Positions 38,535-49,489 of a DNA stretch of 64,000 nt are shown here, piece by piece. The stretch comes from Protula sp. h YS-2021 (Eukaryota > Annelida > Polychaeta > Sabellida > Serpulidae), in NCBI GenBank assembly GCA_949752745.1, contig OX457024.1, positions 108,120,287 through 108,184,286 on the forward strand, in the 5' to 3' direction. The notes beneath the pieces are model-generated. The model did not search any database, had not been told where the DNA came from, and saw nothing but the letters and a program-made list of their open reading frames with translations. The translations under genes and the position numbers were made by a program. How positions within the stretch are numbered: the first letter of the stretch is position 1; every line of letters starts with the position of its first letter.

Positions 38535-41501
38535 TTATTCTCTAAGAGAAGCAATAATTTTGCAGTATCTTTCAGTCACATTTGCTTTAAATTTAACATC
38601 ATTGAAATGAAATGGTATAATAAAATCATATTTTTTCAACATATCGTTTTGATGTAAATCATAGTGCGTGAAATATTTGTCTTTACCCTCAATGCAAGAG
38701 ACTACGGAAGATAGTAAAACACGCATCTGTCCAGGAATTGCAGAGACTGCCTGAGATATCAAAACATTATTCAGCTTACCTTGGGGTACATACATTGGCT
38801 GGTCTTTATAGAAAGCGACACCGTCCCTTGAAGCGTACCCATTGATCTTTGAAAAACAGTTTGTGACTATACTTCGTGTATGTTCTGGTAAGGTCGCTTG
38901 TAGCCTTAAACGAAGTTCGTTCAGAGTGGGTTTCTTAATGCAAATGACGTTTTCGTTTTTACAAATATCTCTGTTGCGTAATGTTGGTTTTCTCAAAGGA
39001 GTGTCTCTAGTAATGACTGAATTAAAGTCCCAGTTCTCTGACAATAGCAACATGCGCTGTGTGATGTGCAAGTAGCCTCTGACGTTATAGTGCATACTGG
39101 CGGCTAGGAGCAGACAAGTTAGAAAATCAGCGCTCTCTGTAGAAACGTACGTCACTTTCCATTTGTGTACATCATTTGTGGTCACACAGTACAAAATATT
39201 TCGAAAACGAAATCTATACGCAGAATCTATTACTGGCATTGTGTGTGTATTTGACGTTACTGATATTATGAGCAAAATGTCATCAAATAATCCGTTTGAA
39301 ACTTGAAGTGGTTTATGTGGCACTTCACAAATCTTGTGATATTCTTTATTATATATTTCTGAATTTCCAGCTAACCATGGTCGATGGATTTCAGTGGAAT
39401 GAGGTAAGGATGTTCTCTGTTCGTGTGGATAGAATGTGACTAATGATAGCTTTGAAGATGTATTGCAATTTTGACTTTTTCCTTGAATTAATGGTGGCTT
39501 ATATCCAATTGCAATCAAGTCAGACACCCAAGCCTTTACCAGCTTTTTATCACGGATTTGCAAATAACCCTCTGTAACTAAATCACTCACAAGCCCAGAT
39601 AAACATTTGAGAATGTTTTCATCAGAGCACTTCCATTTATTCAGAAATTCTACATACGGACCAATGTCCCTGTATAACCTTATTTCTGCCTGTGAATCTT
39701 TTTCATATGAATGAGCATTTCGCTTCTGGACAGTTGCTGGTGCGAGAAAAGCAAGTTTATTTCCAGTCAGCCACAGGAGTTTCTGGGCTACGTATGACCT
39801 GTATATATCTGATTCGCGGTCAGTCACCGTTGTTGGCAGCAACAAAGCCCAGAAAGCACTTTTCGTGAATAAGGTATTTTGTGAATTAAACGGCGCAAAG
39901 GTATCATCAGGAAGGATCACCATCGGCGCTGCGTTATCAAAATTTATATTCATTCCAGTGTTATACTGTTTTCGAGTCATTCTAAAAATAGCATCCACAT
40001 CTGGATCGCCATTGACGATTCCCTGCTGAATTGCTGGTAGGCCTGTTGAACAGAGATAGTAGTCACGAGTCTGTGTCTGGCCTGTATATTTAAGAGGGAA
40101 TCCACGAGGCCAAACCGTTGCTTGACCAAAATGAGGATATGGATTATATGTTATGTTGTCCGTTTTTACTATCAAACCCTTGTCAAAAGTGTTTGTGAAG
40201 AAACTATCGAGGTTGTTCATGTAATTGTCGTCATCTGTTTCATAAATCAGCTCAGCTCCGTTCTGAAAGACACAGCCATATTTATTTTATAGGGTCTGTA
40301 ATGACTGAGACAAAAGGGTGACTGTTAGCTTAGTTGGTTAGAGCGTTGGTCTTGTAATCACACGATAATAATATAAAAATTTCGTTGAGGACACAATAGG
40401 GTGATTGTTACTTCAATAATTTTACAAAGCGGCTATACGAATAGCTCAGTTTTGGTATGAAGCAGTAAAAATATTTGATTTTTAATTTTAAAAATAAAAT
40501 CAACAATAAATTCCTTGTCTTACTTCAATTGCATAAAGATAGCCAATTATCTTTCGGGTGTAAGTTCCGTATGGAATGAAATCATGGACTGCGTAACCGA
40601 GTTTTCGCTGTGCTCTTGTGTCTAAATACACCACGCCGGGTATTCTAAAAATAATATATTAGAGACAAAAAAGTTCAATCATTTCTGTTTTATTGCCATA
40701 CATAAATAAGAACTTACATAGCTTATGCAATATTGGCTTTCTTTCAAGCACTTCTGAAACACCTCATACCCATTTCTGTATGCATATTTAAAGACAGCTC
40801 TTTCGGTGATTTTTTAAGTGTTTGTACAATTCTTTTGGAAACAATATGCTATCCTATCCTACATAATTATACATAACAACGACCTACTGCCAATCTTTTG
40901 GAGATTTTTCATCTCCAACAACAACCATTTTCCATCCCGTGATAGATGCTAGGAGTGTCATTGCTTCCGTGGGCGCTTGTATTGTTGTCACAACTATCCA
41001 CTTGTCGTGCTTCTTCGCCGCTTTAACAGGTCGCCGATACGTTACAATGACAGTCTCCTCTTCCTGATAAGCCTAGGAAATGGAAGAAGTGACTATAACT
41101 GAGATAATTAAAAATTTAAATAATTTTTTGCTAGCCCGGCCTTGCCTGTTGCAACTAAATATGTAGGCACACCTCGTAATCTCTTCCTAATAAAACACAG
41201 ATTTTTCAGTAAAAAATCACGCTTAATTATAATGAATGAATAGCTAATTGTAAATTCACATCTCAATCTTTTTGGAGATAATAGTACCTATAGCTGGCTG
41301 AACAACATGTTGCTACTCTCCCTTTTTCTATTCTTGAAATCTGTCAACCACATACTAAATTTTGCAAATAACACTACACCTCACCTTTTGAAAAACGCTT
41401 GAGATGTGGTCCAGAGTTAGGTACACAGCACACCCTACCATGACCGCACATACAAGTGCAAATGCCAGCTCTCTTTTCTGTCTTGAGGCAAACATAGTCA
41501 T
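38535..41501 (-). CDS. STELLO/DUF288-family putative Golgi glycosyltransferase, four exons, 716 aa
   Basis: Minus-strand exons: 41501-41385, 41072-40888, 40644-40524 and 40262-38535, all with GT-AG introns and matching phases (0, 2, 0), giving 716 aa. Exon 1 codes MTMFASRQKRELAFALVCAV and a hydrophobic signal anchor (about 12-30), so a type II membrane protein. Exon 2 has KWIVVTTIQAPTEA and WKMVVVGDEKSPKDW, exon 3 has GVVYLDTRAQRKLGY and RKIIGYLYAIE, and exon 4 has NGAELIYETDDDNY (DXD-type Asp cluster 151-153), HFGQATVWPRGFPL, GLPAIQQGIVNGDPDVDAI and NSQNTLFTKSAFWALLLPTT. These are the hallmarks of DUF288, the family of plant STELLO proteins, Golgi glycosyltransferase-like partners of cellulose synthase. 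A second domain follows (FDDILLIISVTSN onward), ending IIASLRE. The animal substrate is unknown. The first ATG (41501) and an in-frame ATG two codons later both have A at -3. Confidence 0.9.
40318..40366 (+). repeat. tRNA-like 5' half (SINE or tRNA fragment) in intron 3
   Basis: TGTTAGCTTAGTTGGTTAGA and GCGTTGGTCTTGTAATCACAC resemble the D-arm/A-box and anticodon region of a tRNA-Thr(TGT)-like sequence. No T-arm or B-box follows, so it is not a functional tRNA gene. Confidence 0.6.
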
Positions 41502-41739
41502 TATTAATATAAAACATTATATTTAATAATAATTCTTATTGAGTTAGAGAAACGCAAAATAAATACATTGCAGAATCCTATGCACGTCGTCTCTCTCAAA
41601 GCTTCATGAAAATATACGTTTGTTTCAAATAGTTTGGTCTGTAAGCAAAAACATTGTTTTGCCTTTGTTTTATACGGTGACATTCAGAAGAATTTGATGT
41701 CAGCCTTCTTTCACCAAGCACGGAAGCATAAATCGTATA

Positions 41740-42250
41740 GTCAACAACCATGAAGTCACCAATAACACCCTCACTAACTATACAGATACCAGCCAACCGA
41801 ATTCTCACTAGCCATGAGTCAAAAACCACGCCCTCACTAAACATATAGTCATTAACTACGTAGTCACCAACCACGCCCTCGCTAACTATAGTTTGTAGTC
41901 ATGGAGTTGCCAACCAGACCCTCACCTGCCATGAAGTCACCAGTCCCGAACTCATTAACCATATAGCAACCAGCCATGTTGCCATCAACCATGCACTCAG
42001 TAATTACATAATCAATAGTCATGTAATCAACAATTTTGTAATCACGAAACGCTTAATCGCTGGTCATGTAGTCACGAATTCACTGAATATACAGTCACCA
42101 GCTATAAAGACACCAACTACACTCACCAAACATGCAGTCAATAACCACGCCTGATATATAGTCACCAGCTGTATAGTCACCAACCATATAAACAACAACC
42201 ACACACTCACCAAACATGTAGTCAAAAGCCATATAAAACTGCTCTGCAAT
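41740..42250 (+). repeat. GTCACCAACCA-type tandem array, copy A
   Basis: Degenerate repeats mixing CATGTAGTCACCAACCA and ACACCCTCACTAAC words. The same array type opens the second half of the segmental duplication (45416-45660). Confidence 0.75.
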
Positions 42251-43821
42251 GTTTTTTTTCTGAGTGAACTACATTTTAACTTAATTAATAACACTGATAA
42301 ATATTAACAATGCTCACCTCATATTCTGCAGTTTTTTTCAGTTTTTCACTTTCATCGGTATTTTTGAACCCACACAATTCTCCAACACAATTTCTTAATC
42401 TTGCATTTGAATAAAATAGATATAAATTTAGATTTCTTGCACAAGAGACATACATCCATAAATCTAGAACAGTACGAGTAGACGTGTGCTCTTACATTCT
42501 AGACCGTGACTGGAAATCGTTATTACTATTAAAATCGTTTTAATTGACATAATCGTTGCTTACAGGGTGCAAAGCTGTAAAAAACACAGACATTTGCATC
42601 ACATCTTCCCGCATCATATACGCATATCAGATCACTCACTAAATGATAAAGATTATTAATATCAATTATGTGATTACATAAATCAAATTCTTTTCCATAA
42701 ATAATATGTCTTAACATCTCAAAATTTTTATCCATTTATAAAGCTCTGTTCTCCAGTTACTACACTTTACCATTGTTTACATTTTCAGCAATGTGCTGGA
42801 GAAATTCAGCAATCATATTTATCTGTCTTTAACACACACCAAAATATGTTTTACCAAGGGTAAGAATAACTAGGGCACAAAGGGGGTTGAGGAGTGGTTG
42901 GACGGTTGGGTTTGGGCCTGGGGTTGAAGGGATGGCGGTGGGGGTTGTGAGGTTTGGTGGAGGGATATGTCGTGCTTCACATGCTTGTTTTTCTAGAGGT
43001 AGGGTTGGTGCGGGGGTAGGGATGAGAAGTACTTGGGTGGTTGAGTTTGGGGTGGGGATGAAGAGATGGTGGTGGGGGTGTAGGGTTGAGTAGAGGGATA
43101 AGTCTTTCTCGACGCTGCTTCACATGCTTGTATTCCCTACAGATGGAGTAGGGGTGAGGAATGGTTGGAGTGGGGCTTGAAGGGATGGTGGTGGGTGTTG
43201 TGTGGTTGGGTGGAATGATATGTCGTTCTCAACACTGCTTCACATGCTTGTTTTTCTAGGGGTAGGGGGAATCTGAGATACGGCACAGAGCTTCTGATTT
43301 ACACAATTAAGCTGAGGCAACATGGCTATATAACATGAGCGATTTTCAGTTAGAATTCTACATCAAAGGAATTGAAAACACGTGGCAGCTATACAATGAT
43401 ATAAAACTATAGAAATCAATTATTGAAGATAATGAATCGATGCATCTAATTGATTAACCACCGGTTGATCTGGTGTTTTAAATTGACAGTATAAAAATAA
43501 TAACAAAAATCGCTTTAAGAATAAGAGTGTTAAAATACACCAGATAGTTTTCTGAACGCTTCGCATATTTAGAAGTGCTTCAGTTATCTGTAATATTGTA
43601 TTAGAAAATAAACATCCGATGCATTCAGCAAGTCATGGGGTCACAGGTTGCCTTATTTTGTAAGATTTTAAGATTTCAAAGAAATAATAACAGGCTGCCT
43701 TGAGAGAGGTCTGAAAAGAGTAGCAATGTCATATTATCACATTGTCACACCATCAAGTCTAATTACCTATTTTTATGCTATGTTACATTTTAAATGTTAG
43801 AAATCGTGCATAATATCTAGC

Positions 43822-43849
43822 TAGCGCAATTGGTCATTGGTTCAAATTC
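43822..43849 (+). repeat. tRNA-derived fragment with A and B box words, unit A
   Basis: TAGCGCAATTGG (A-box-like) and GGTTCAAATTC (B-box-like) are only 5 bp apart, so the middle is deleted. It corresponds to 47041-47103 in unit B. Confidence 0.5.
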
Positions 43850-44582
43850 GGTCACGGGTGGCAAGTTCTTGGGCTTAGTATCGCTCCAGTTGGCCCAGTT
43901 CCTCAATTATTGTCATTCAACACAATTCTAATGTGCGGTCGAAGCGCTCGGACTTTGTTTCCACGGCTAATTACTATTTTGTCATTTACTGAGCTCTGTG
44001 TCTTTTCGGATGTTTTCGTTGCGATGGATTTTCTATTGTGAAAGCAATCAGGGAGAGGCATAATCCGGATACGCCGACCATGACGATGCGTAGCAATGTA
44101 AGAACGATCGCTTCAAGTTCTATTCTGGATCCTGATAATACCTCAGCGGATGGTAAACAGTAATTTTACTGCACCCGAAGTCAAGCCATCACTCGTATTC
44201 AAACATAAGCCCAAGGTCTGGTGGCGACAGTTTTGTGGAATCGTCGTATTTTAACGTGTGCTCATTCTCACAGAACTACGGCATACACAAGTGTAATTAA
44301 ATGCTAGTTATTGATTAGACAGCCCAAAAGAAGCAGAAGATCAGAAACCCACATCGAGTCACATGTTAAAAGTCTTCATAAACACCTTGAAAACGGAGAT
44401 ATAAAATGAAACACTAGTATGCGGTGTGGCCAGATTCTACTCTCCAAATCTCGCAAAAAAAGTAACTTTTTAATAAACATTCAATTTTTATGTGCAAACT
44501 TACCTTTGTCATTCAGCATATAATCCCTTTTTGACTTTAGTACTAATCCTTTTAGCAGTTTATGTCCTTTGTAATCAGAAAG

Positions 44583-44587
44583 GTATA

Positions 44588-44646
<59 letters not shown>
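44583..44646. repeat. (TA)n microsatellite
   Basis: TA repeats with one TACATA interruption. Confidence 0.95.
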
Positions 44647-44648
<2 letters not shown>

Positions 44649-45079
44649 CGCTATGCAAACCGCAATAGGTCAACAAAACCTAATAAAACAAAACATCATC
44701 AGAGAGACAATAAGTCTACAATAGCTAAAACCGAACAATTCATTACACATTTGATATAAATTTAAAATTTTCATATGCATTTGCTTTTCCTGTATTATAG
44801 CTAACATATATTTGATTCATTTCGTTTAGTTTGCTTTTGCTGCCGTTATATCGTAAAACATTAAAATACATGATGATGACTTATCGAGGAAAATATATTA
44901 GTTTCAAATTGGTATTAAATAATGGCCAAAACTTTGTGATAGCAAAATTATTCAAATCAGGGATTATAGTAGTGATAGAATTTGCCAGTACTAATGTATT
45001 AACTTTGATTTAGACTTCATTTTACTTTATATCTACTTTTACTCAATGGAAAATAATGTATCGATACAAAATGTAGCAT

Positions 45080-45410
45080 AGCAATTGACTGACAGCTGGG
45101 CCCAATTTATGAAGCACAAAGTCCGCTAACAACAAACATCAGTTACCATAGCAAGTGACTAACAATTGAGCCTAGTAGTCAACAACAAACGCCAGATGTG
45201 ATAGTAAGAGACTGACAGCTGGACCCAGTAGGTAAGCAGAACGTTATCACACAACAAATGTCAGTGTCTATAGCAATAAACTGACAACAGAGCCTAGCAG
45301 TCAAGAAGAAAGTCGCATGACAACAAAGGCGAGTTACGACAGCAACACACTCACAGCTGAGCCTTGAAGCCAAGCAGAAAGTCGCCATACAACAAACATT
45401 CAGCAAACCA
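45080..45410 (+). repeat. GACAGCTG-type tandem array, end of unit A
   Basis: Roughly 65-bp units containing ACTGACAGCTGGGCCCAG or ACTGACAACAGAGCCTAGCAG, then AAGCAGAAAGTC and ACAACAAA, about five copies. The same array type ends unit B (48190-48370). Confidence 0.7.
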
Positions 45411-45415
45411 CACAC

Positions 45416-48370
45416 TCACCTAACAGAGTGACCAACCACACAGTCACTAACCATATAGTCACCTTTCATATACTCACCAATCGTGCACCCAATAAGCATA
45501 CAGTGGTTAGCCATGAAGTCATCAACTACATATTCGCTAAATATATAGGCACCATCCACACACTCATTAATCATATAGTCACCGGCCATATAGGCACCAT
45601 CGACACACTCATAAATCATGTAGTCACCATCCAAATAGGCACCACCAATACCCTCATTGACGATATAGTTACGTATCAACGCGAAGCTGGTCTGCAATGT
45701 TTTCGATGTTTTCTGAGAATCATAGTTTAACTGGATTTAAAATAATCAGATAATAATATTAACAATGCCTACCTCATATTGTTGGTATGTTTTAAGATTT
45801 CACATTCGCCGGTGTTTTGTGACGTTAGTTCACTAACAAATTCTTAATCTTGCATATGAATAAAATGTATATAAGTGTCATATTTCCAGCATTACAGACA
45901 TGCATCCATAAATCTATAACTGTGTGAGTCGACGAATGCTCTTATGTTCTCCAACCATGAGTGGAAATCTTTGTGGTTGTTACTCTTAAACAGAGTATTT
46001 ATTTGACTTCACTGTTTTACAGAATCCATAGCAAAACTTTCCTCTCCATCTAAGCTATCAGATCATTCACTTACTGTTCAAGATTCTATACATCAATAGT
46101 GATTACTCAATTAACCTTTCGCTCCATCAATAATTTATCTAAACGTCTCAAAGCGATTTTTAATCATTGTATCTGATTTTTTAATGTAAACTAAATTGAT
46201 TTTCGTCTCGTTTTGTAGAGCTCTTTAGAGGACGGCATGTCTTATAATAGATGTCATTCTATTCTCCAGGCCCTCCGCTTATACATTGCTTACTTTTCAG
46301 CATTATGTGGGAGACCACACATCTCTATCTTTAACAACCACCATGATATATTTTACCAAGGATACGACTAACTAGAGCAAATTTATTTTAAAATAAAATA
46401 CAATGTTACCTTTTCAATGTTAATTTTAAAAGTGTTTGTTTGCAAAGGTTAAAACGATTAATAAGTTAATTAGTTAAATTTTAGATATCTCGGTGATGAG
46501 AGTTGGCTATTTTAAAGTAACAGCCCCAAGATGTTAAGATCTAATTCTTTTTAAAGCACTTGCTATACTGAAATCCCACTCAATCGAAACTATGAGGCAT
46601 GCATAGAGCCTGAAATGAGAGAATTAATTCCATCATCAGATAAAACAAGTGTGCAAGAAACACCCTGTAGTCTAATGTTTGAAACTAACAGTATAAAAAT
46701 AGCACCAGTGAAAGCTTTTTAAGACTGGAAGCATAGCAAATTCCATGAGTTCTTTGAATGCTTAGGAGTGCTTTCAGTTACCTGAAATATTGTATGAATA
46801 ACACATATGATACATTCAGCAAATCGTGTTACACAGCTTTTGTGTCTTTTATAAGTTTTAGTGTGAAAATTTCAACTTAACAAAGATACAGAAAATAGCA
46901 GAGGTATCTGAAAGAAGTAGCATTGTCATATTGACAGCTTTGAATGTCTGTTATCTGTTTATCTTATGTCATAATTTTAATGGAGCACATGTTAAAAACC
47001 ATGTGTAGCATCCAGCTAACAAGTTGTGATGGGGGTGACAGCTAGCTCAGGTGGATAGAGCTTTTTCTGGTAAGCTCAGGCTCCATGGTTGGAATTTGGC
47101 CAAGAATAGCAAACATGGGAATGACTTCCGTTTCAGCTGTTTCAGCTGGACGAATGTTATGCTTTTGATTACCTATCATGGAATCCAAACATTGTTGTCT
47201 ATAGACATCTTTGGTCGTCCTGATGTCCGGTCAATGTACCACATCCTCTCCAATGTCATTTTTAAGCCAACTTGGCTCTGACAAAGGCTTTACATAGTTA
47301 CAATGTAAACGCATGCCGCTTCACGGTAGTTGGAAGTATCTGAGAGGTAAAAGGAGTTTATTTATGCTGTCTTGGCTATCTAATATATAAATTTTGTGCT
47401 ATAATACGGACCATGGGCCGGTATGGCTTGTACTGGATTCCGACACTTGTGGAAGGCTCATAAAGTCACCACTGCGATGGTCGTTTACAAGCTTTCCAAT
47501 ACAAAGTACACGTGCGTGTCCAAATCCAATACAAAGCATCCATCACCATGACCTATCCTTACAATCAAAGCAAAATGTAACATGTATATTGAGGCGCGAA
47601 ACCCGAAAAGGGAGTAACTTGTGCGACAGCTTGAGAAAAGTAACGCTTCCTTTAAATAGCATAACTGTTATCGAAAATGAGCAGCTGTGAGAGCAATCAC
47701 AATGATCTGGCGCCTGAAATAATTACGCCACCAGCATGCAAGAAATAGACCTGACTGACACAAATAGAAGCCTGATGTTTTTTAGGCGTCTGTATACAAG
47801 CTGATGCCAATCTGCGAAGTAAAGGTAAAACCCAGACTCGTCACTAGAAGACGTCGCAAATTAGGCATTTTACAAGGGCATCCTTTGATTGTGATTGTTC
47901 GTCTAATACATTTGATTTTGATGTTATTCAACACCATTCCGATGTGCAGTCGATGCTTACAGATTCCATGCGGAGGCGTATAGACCAAACAATAGTATGC
48001 AGTGTGGTCATATTCTACTTGTCAAAATCTTCCGAAAATAGTTTACTCTTTAAATAAATGTTCAGTTTTTACGTGTACGCTGTCTTTTGTCCTTCAGTAT
48101 ATACCCCTTCTTATTGTAAGTATTAAGCTTTTTAGCCATATATTTCCTTGGTAATCAGCACTTTATATATCTTGCTTTCGTTGGCAACTATAAGAAACTC
48201 CACTTAAAGCAAACGCCAGCTACTAAGCATAGTAGCCAAGCAGAAGTTCCCTAATGTTTGCTATCATAGCAAAAGAATGACAGCTGAAACTAGAAGGTAA
48301 GCAGAAGGGCACCAGACAAATAAATGTCTGCTACCATAGCAACAGACTGACAGCTGTGCCTAGAAAAAAG
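45416..48370. repeat. Segmental duplication, unit B
   Basis: Second copy of the segment at 41740-45415, directly adjacent. It starts with a 51-bp-type GTCACC array (45416-45660) and ends with the GACAGCTG array (48190-48370). It lacks the unit A TA tract. No gene was recognised in it. Confidence 0.75.
47041..47103 (+). repeat. tRNA-derived fragment, unit B
   Basis: TAGCTCAGGTGGATAGAGC fits an A box and GGTTGGAATTTGG a degraded B box. A tRNA-derived SINE head or tRNA pseudogene, present in both duplication units. Confidence 0.55.
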
Positions 48371-48654
48371 CACATAATCACCTGGCACCAAACGATAGCT
48401 TCCATTGCAATAGATGCCCTACTATTTTTAATGAAATGAAAGCAATATATCTATTACTTGTTGTTGTATATATCATGCGTCTATTGCATAACGCTGTCTT
48501 CTTTCGACAGATGCAATTTCTTGCTTTTAGTTGTCTTATTGCCAAAGTGATCGCTACGGAAAATTTACAAAGCGACAATTTGGCAATCATTATGGTTTTA
48601 TAATGCTGTGTTGAAATAATGCTTGAATTCTACTTTGCACTGAGCAAATGAGTT
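48371..48654. other. Intergenic, no gene seen
   Basis: Short unique AT-rich stretch between the duplication and the Tc1 relic. Confidence 0.4.
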
Positions 48655-49489
48655 CATTGATTCTCCATTATTGGTAATGTAGCTGCTCTTCAATTAATGA
48701 TTGTTAAAGTTCTGCCAGATTTCTCGGAGTAGGGTTTCTTTCGTGTATTTTCTGGTCTAGAAGATCTCACAGGTGTTCCATTGCATTCATATAAGGAGAA
48801 TATGGTGACACTGGCAAGAGGTTGGCCTTATGTGCTGCAAGATACTGCAAACTCTCTCTAACGCATTATCTTTCATAAAAGTTGTGCTTTCGTTTTGCAA
48901 ACAGTTTAATCCTCCAGTTGAAATTTATTGCACCTCAAACTATGACGGAGGCCCAGGTAAATCTGTCAACTTGTAAAACGCACTGTAGAGCGCGTTGCTC
49001 TTCGATTATCGGAATAACTCGCTGCCTGCTTTCATGTCGGTGTAAACTGAACCGAAACTCCTTGGCAAACGTTAGTCGCAACCAGTTGGGATGGGACAAC
49101 TGTGGGCCTCTGTGATTTCGTGTCCACTCCCTTTCGTAGTCTGAGTTTTCGTGAGCAATGCACCAATCCTTGATATGGTCTATGTGTCCGTATTCGGTTT
49201 CGACTAGTTTTTTCGGCCCTGTCATTAGACTTATCCGGTTATTGTTTGCGTGTGATCGCGTTTGAAACCTGTTGCGCAAAGTATCATGTATCAATCTAGT
49301 TACTCGTGGTCCACCAATTCGCAGCCGATCTATCGTGTTTCCTGTTTCTTGATATCGCTGTTGCAAATGCTCTATCGTAGCTCTGTTGCACCCAACTGTG
49401 TTAGTACTCCTGTTAACAGAACTTCCTACTTCCAGAATCGATCTCTCGATCATTTCTTGTGAGTCGTGGCATGGCGTACTTTGCATCAC
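48655..49489 (-). mobile_element. Tc1/mariner transposase relic
   Basis: On the minus strand, 49489 onward codes an N-terminal helix-turn-helix region typical of Tc1-like transposases (ERSILEVGSSVNRSTNTVG, HLQQRYQETGNTIDRLRIGG, PRVTR), then NWLRLTFAKEFRFSLHRHES, the DESRF region with Asp replaced, and VDRFTWASVIV. Past the first stop near 48934, similarity continues: FNWRIKLF, YLAAHKANLLPVSPYSPYMN, AMEHL-stop-DLLDQKIHERN, where the family has YSPDLNPIEHLWDLL. Trp is replaced by TGA (48767-48769), there is an internal deletion, and catalytic Asp residues are lost. Clearly dead. The terminal inverted repeats were not located. Confidence 0.85.

Larger units (their letters stand above)
41740..45415. 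repeat. Segmental duplication, unit A
   Basis: Collinear with 45416-48370. Shared landmarks in order: GTCACC array; TCTGCAATGTTTT; TCTTAATCTTGCAT-TGAATAAAAT; CATCCATAAATCTA; TGCATTCAGCAA; tRNA-like words; TTCAACAC-ATTC; AGTATGC-GTGTGG-CA-ATTCTACT; a GACAGCTG tandem array at the end. Unit A also carries the TA tract at 44583-44646 and a G-rich stretch (42880-43260). The copies are clearly diverged, so the duplication is old. Confidence 0.75.

Noticed and set aside
40318..40390. Functional tRNA-Thr gene
   Set aside because: Only the 5' half is tRNA-like; no T-arm or acceptor pairing follows.
45416..45697. Minus-strand repeated peptide GDYMINECVDGAYM
   Set aside because: Comes from the GTCACC array; the unit A counterpart is shifted out of frame by length changes, so no coding constraint is seen.
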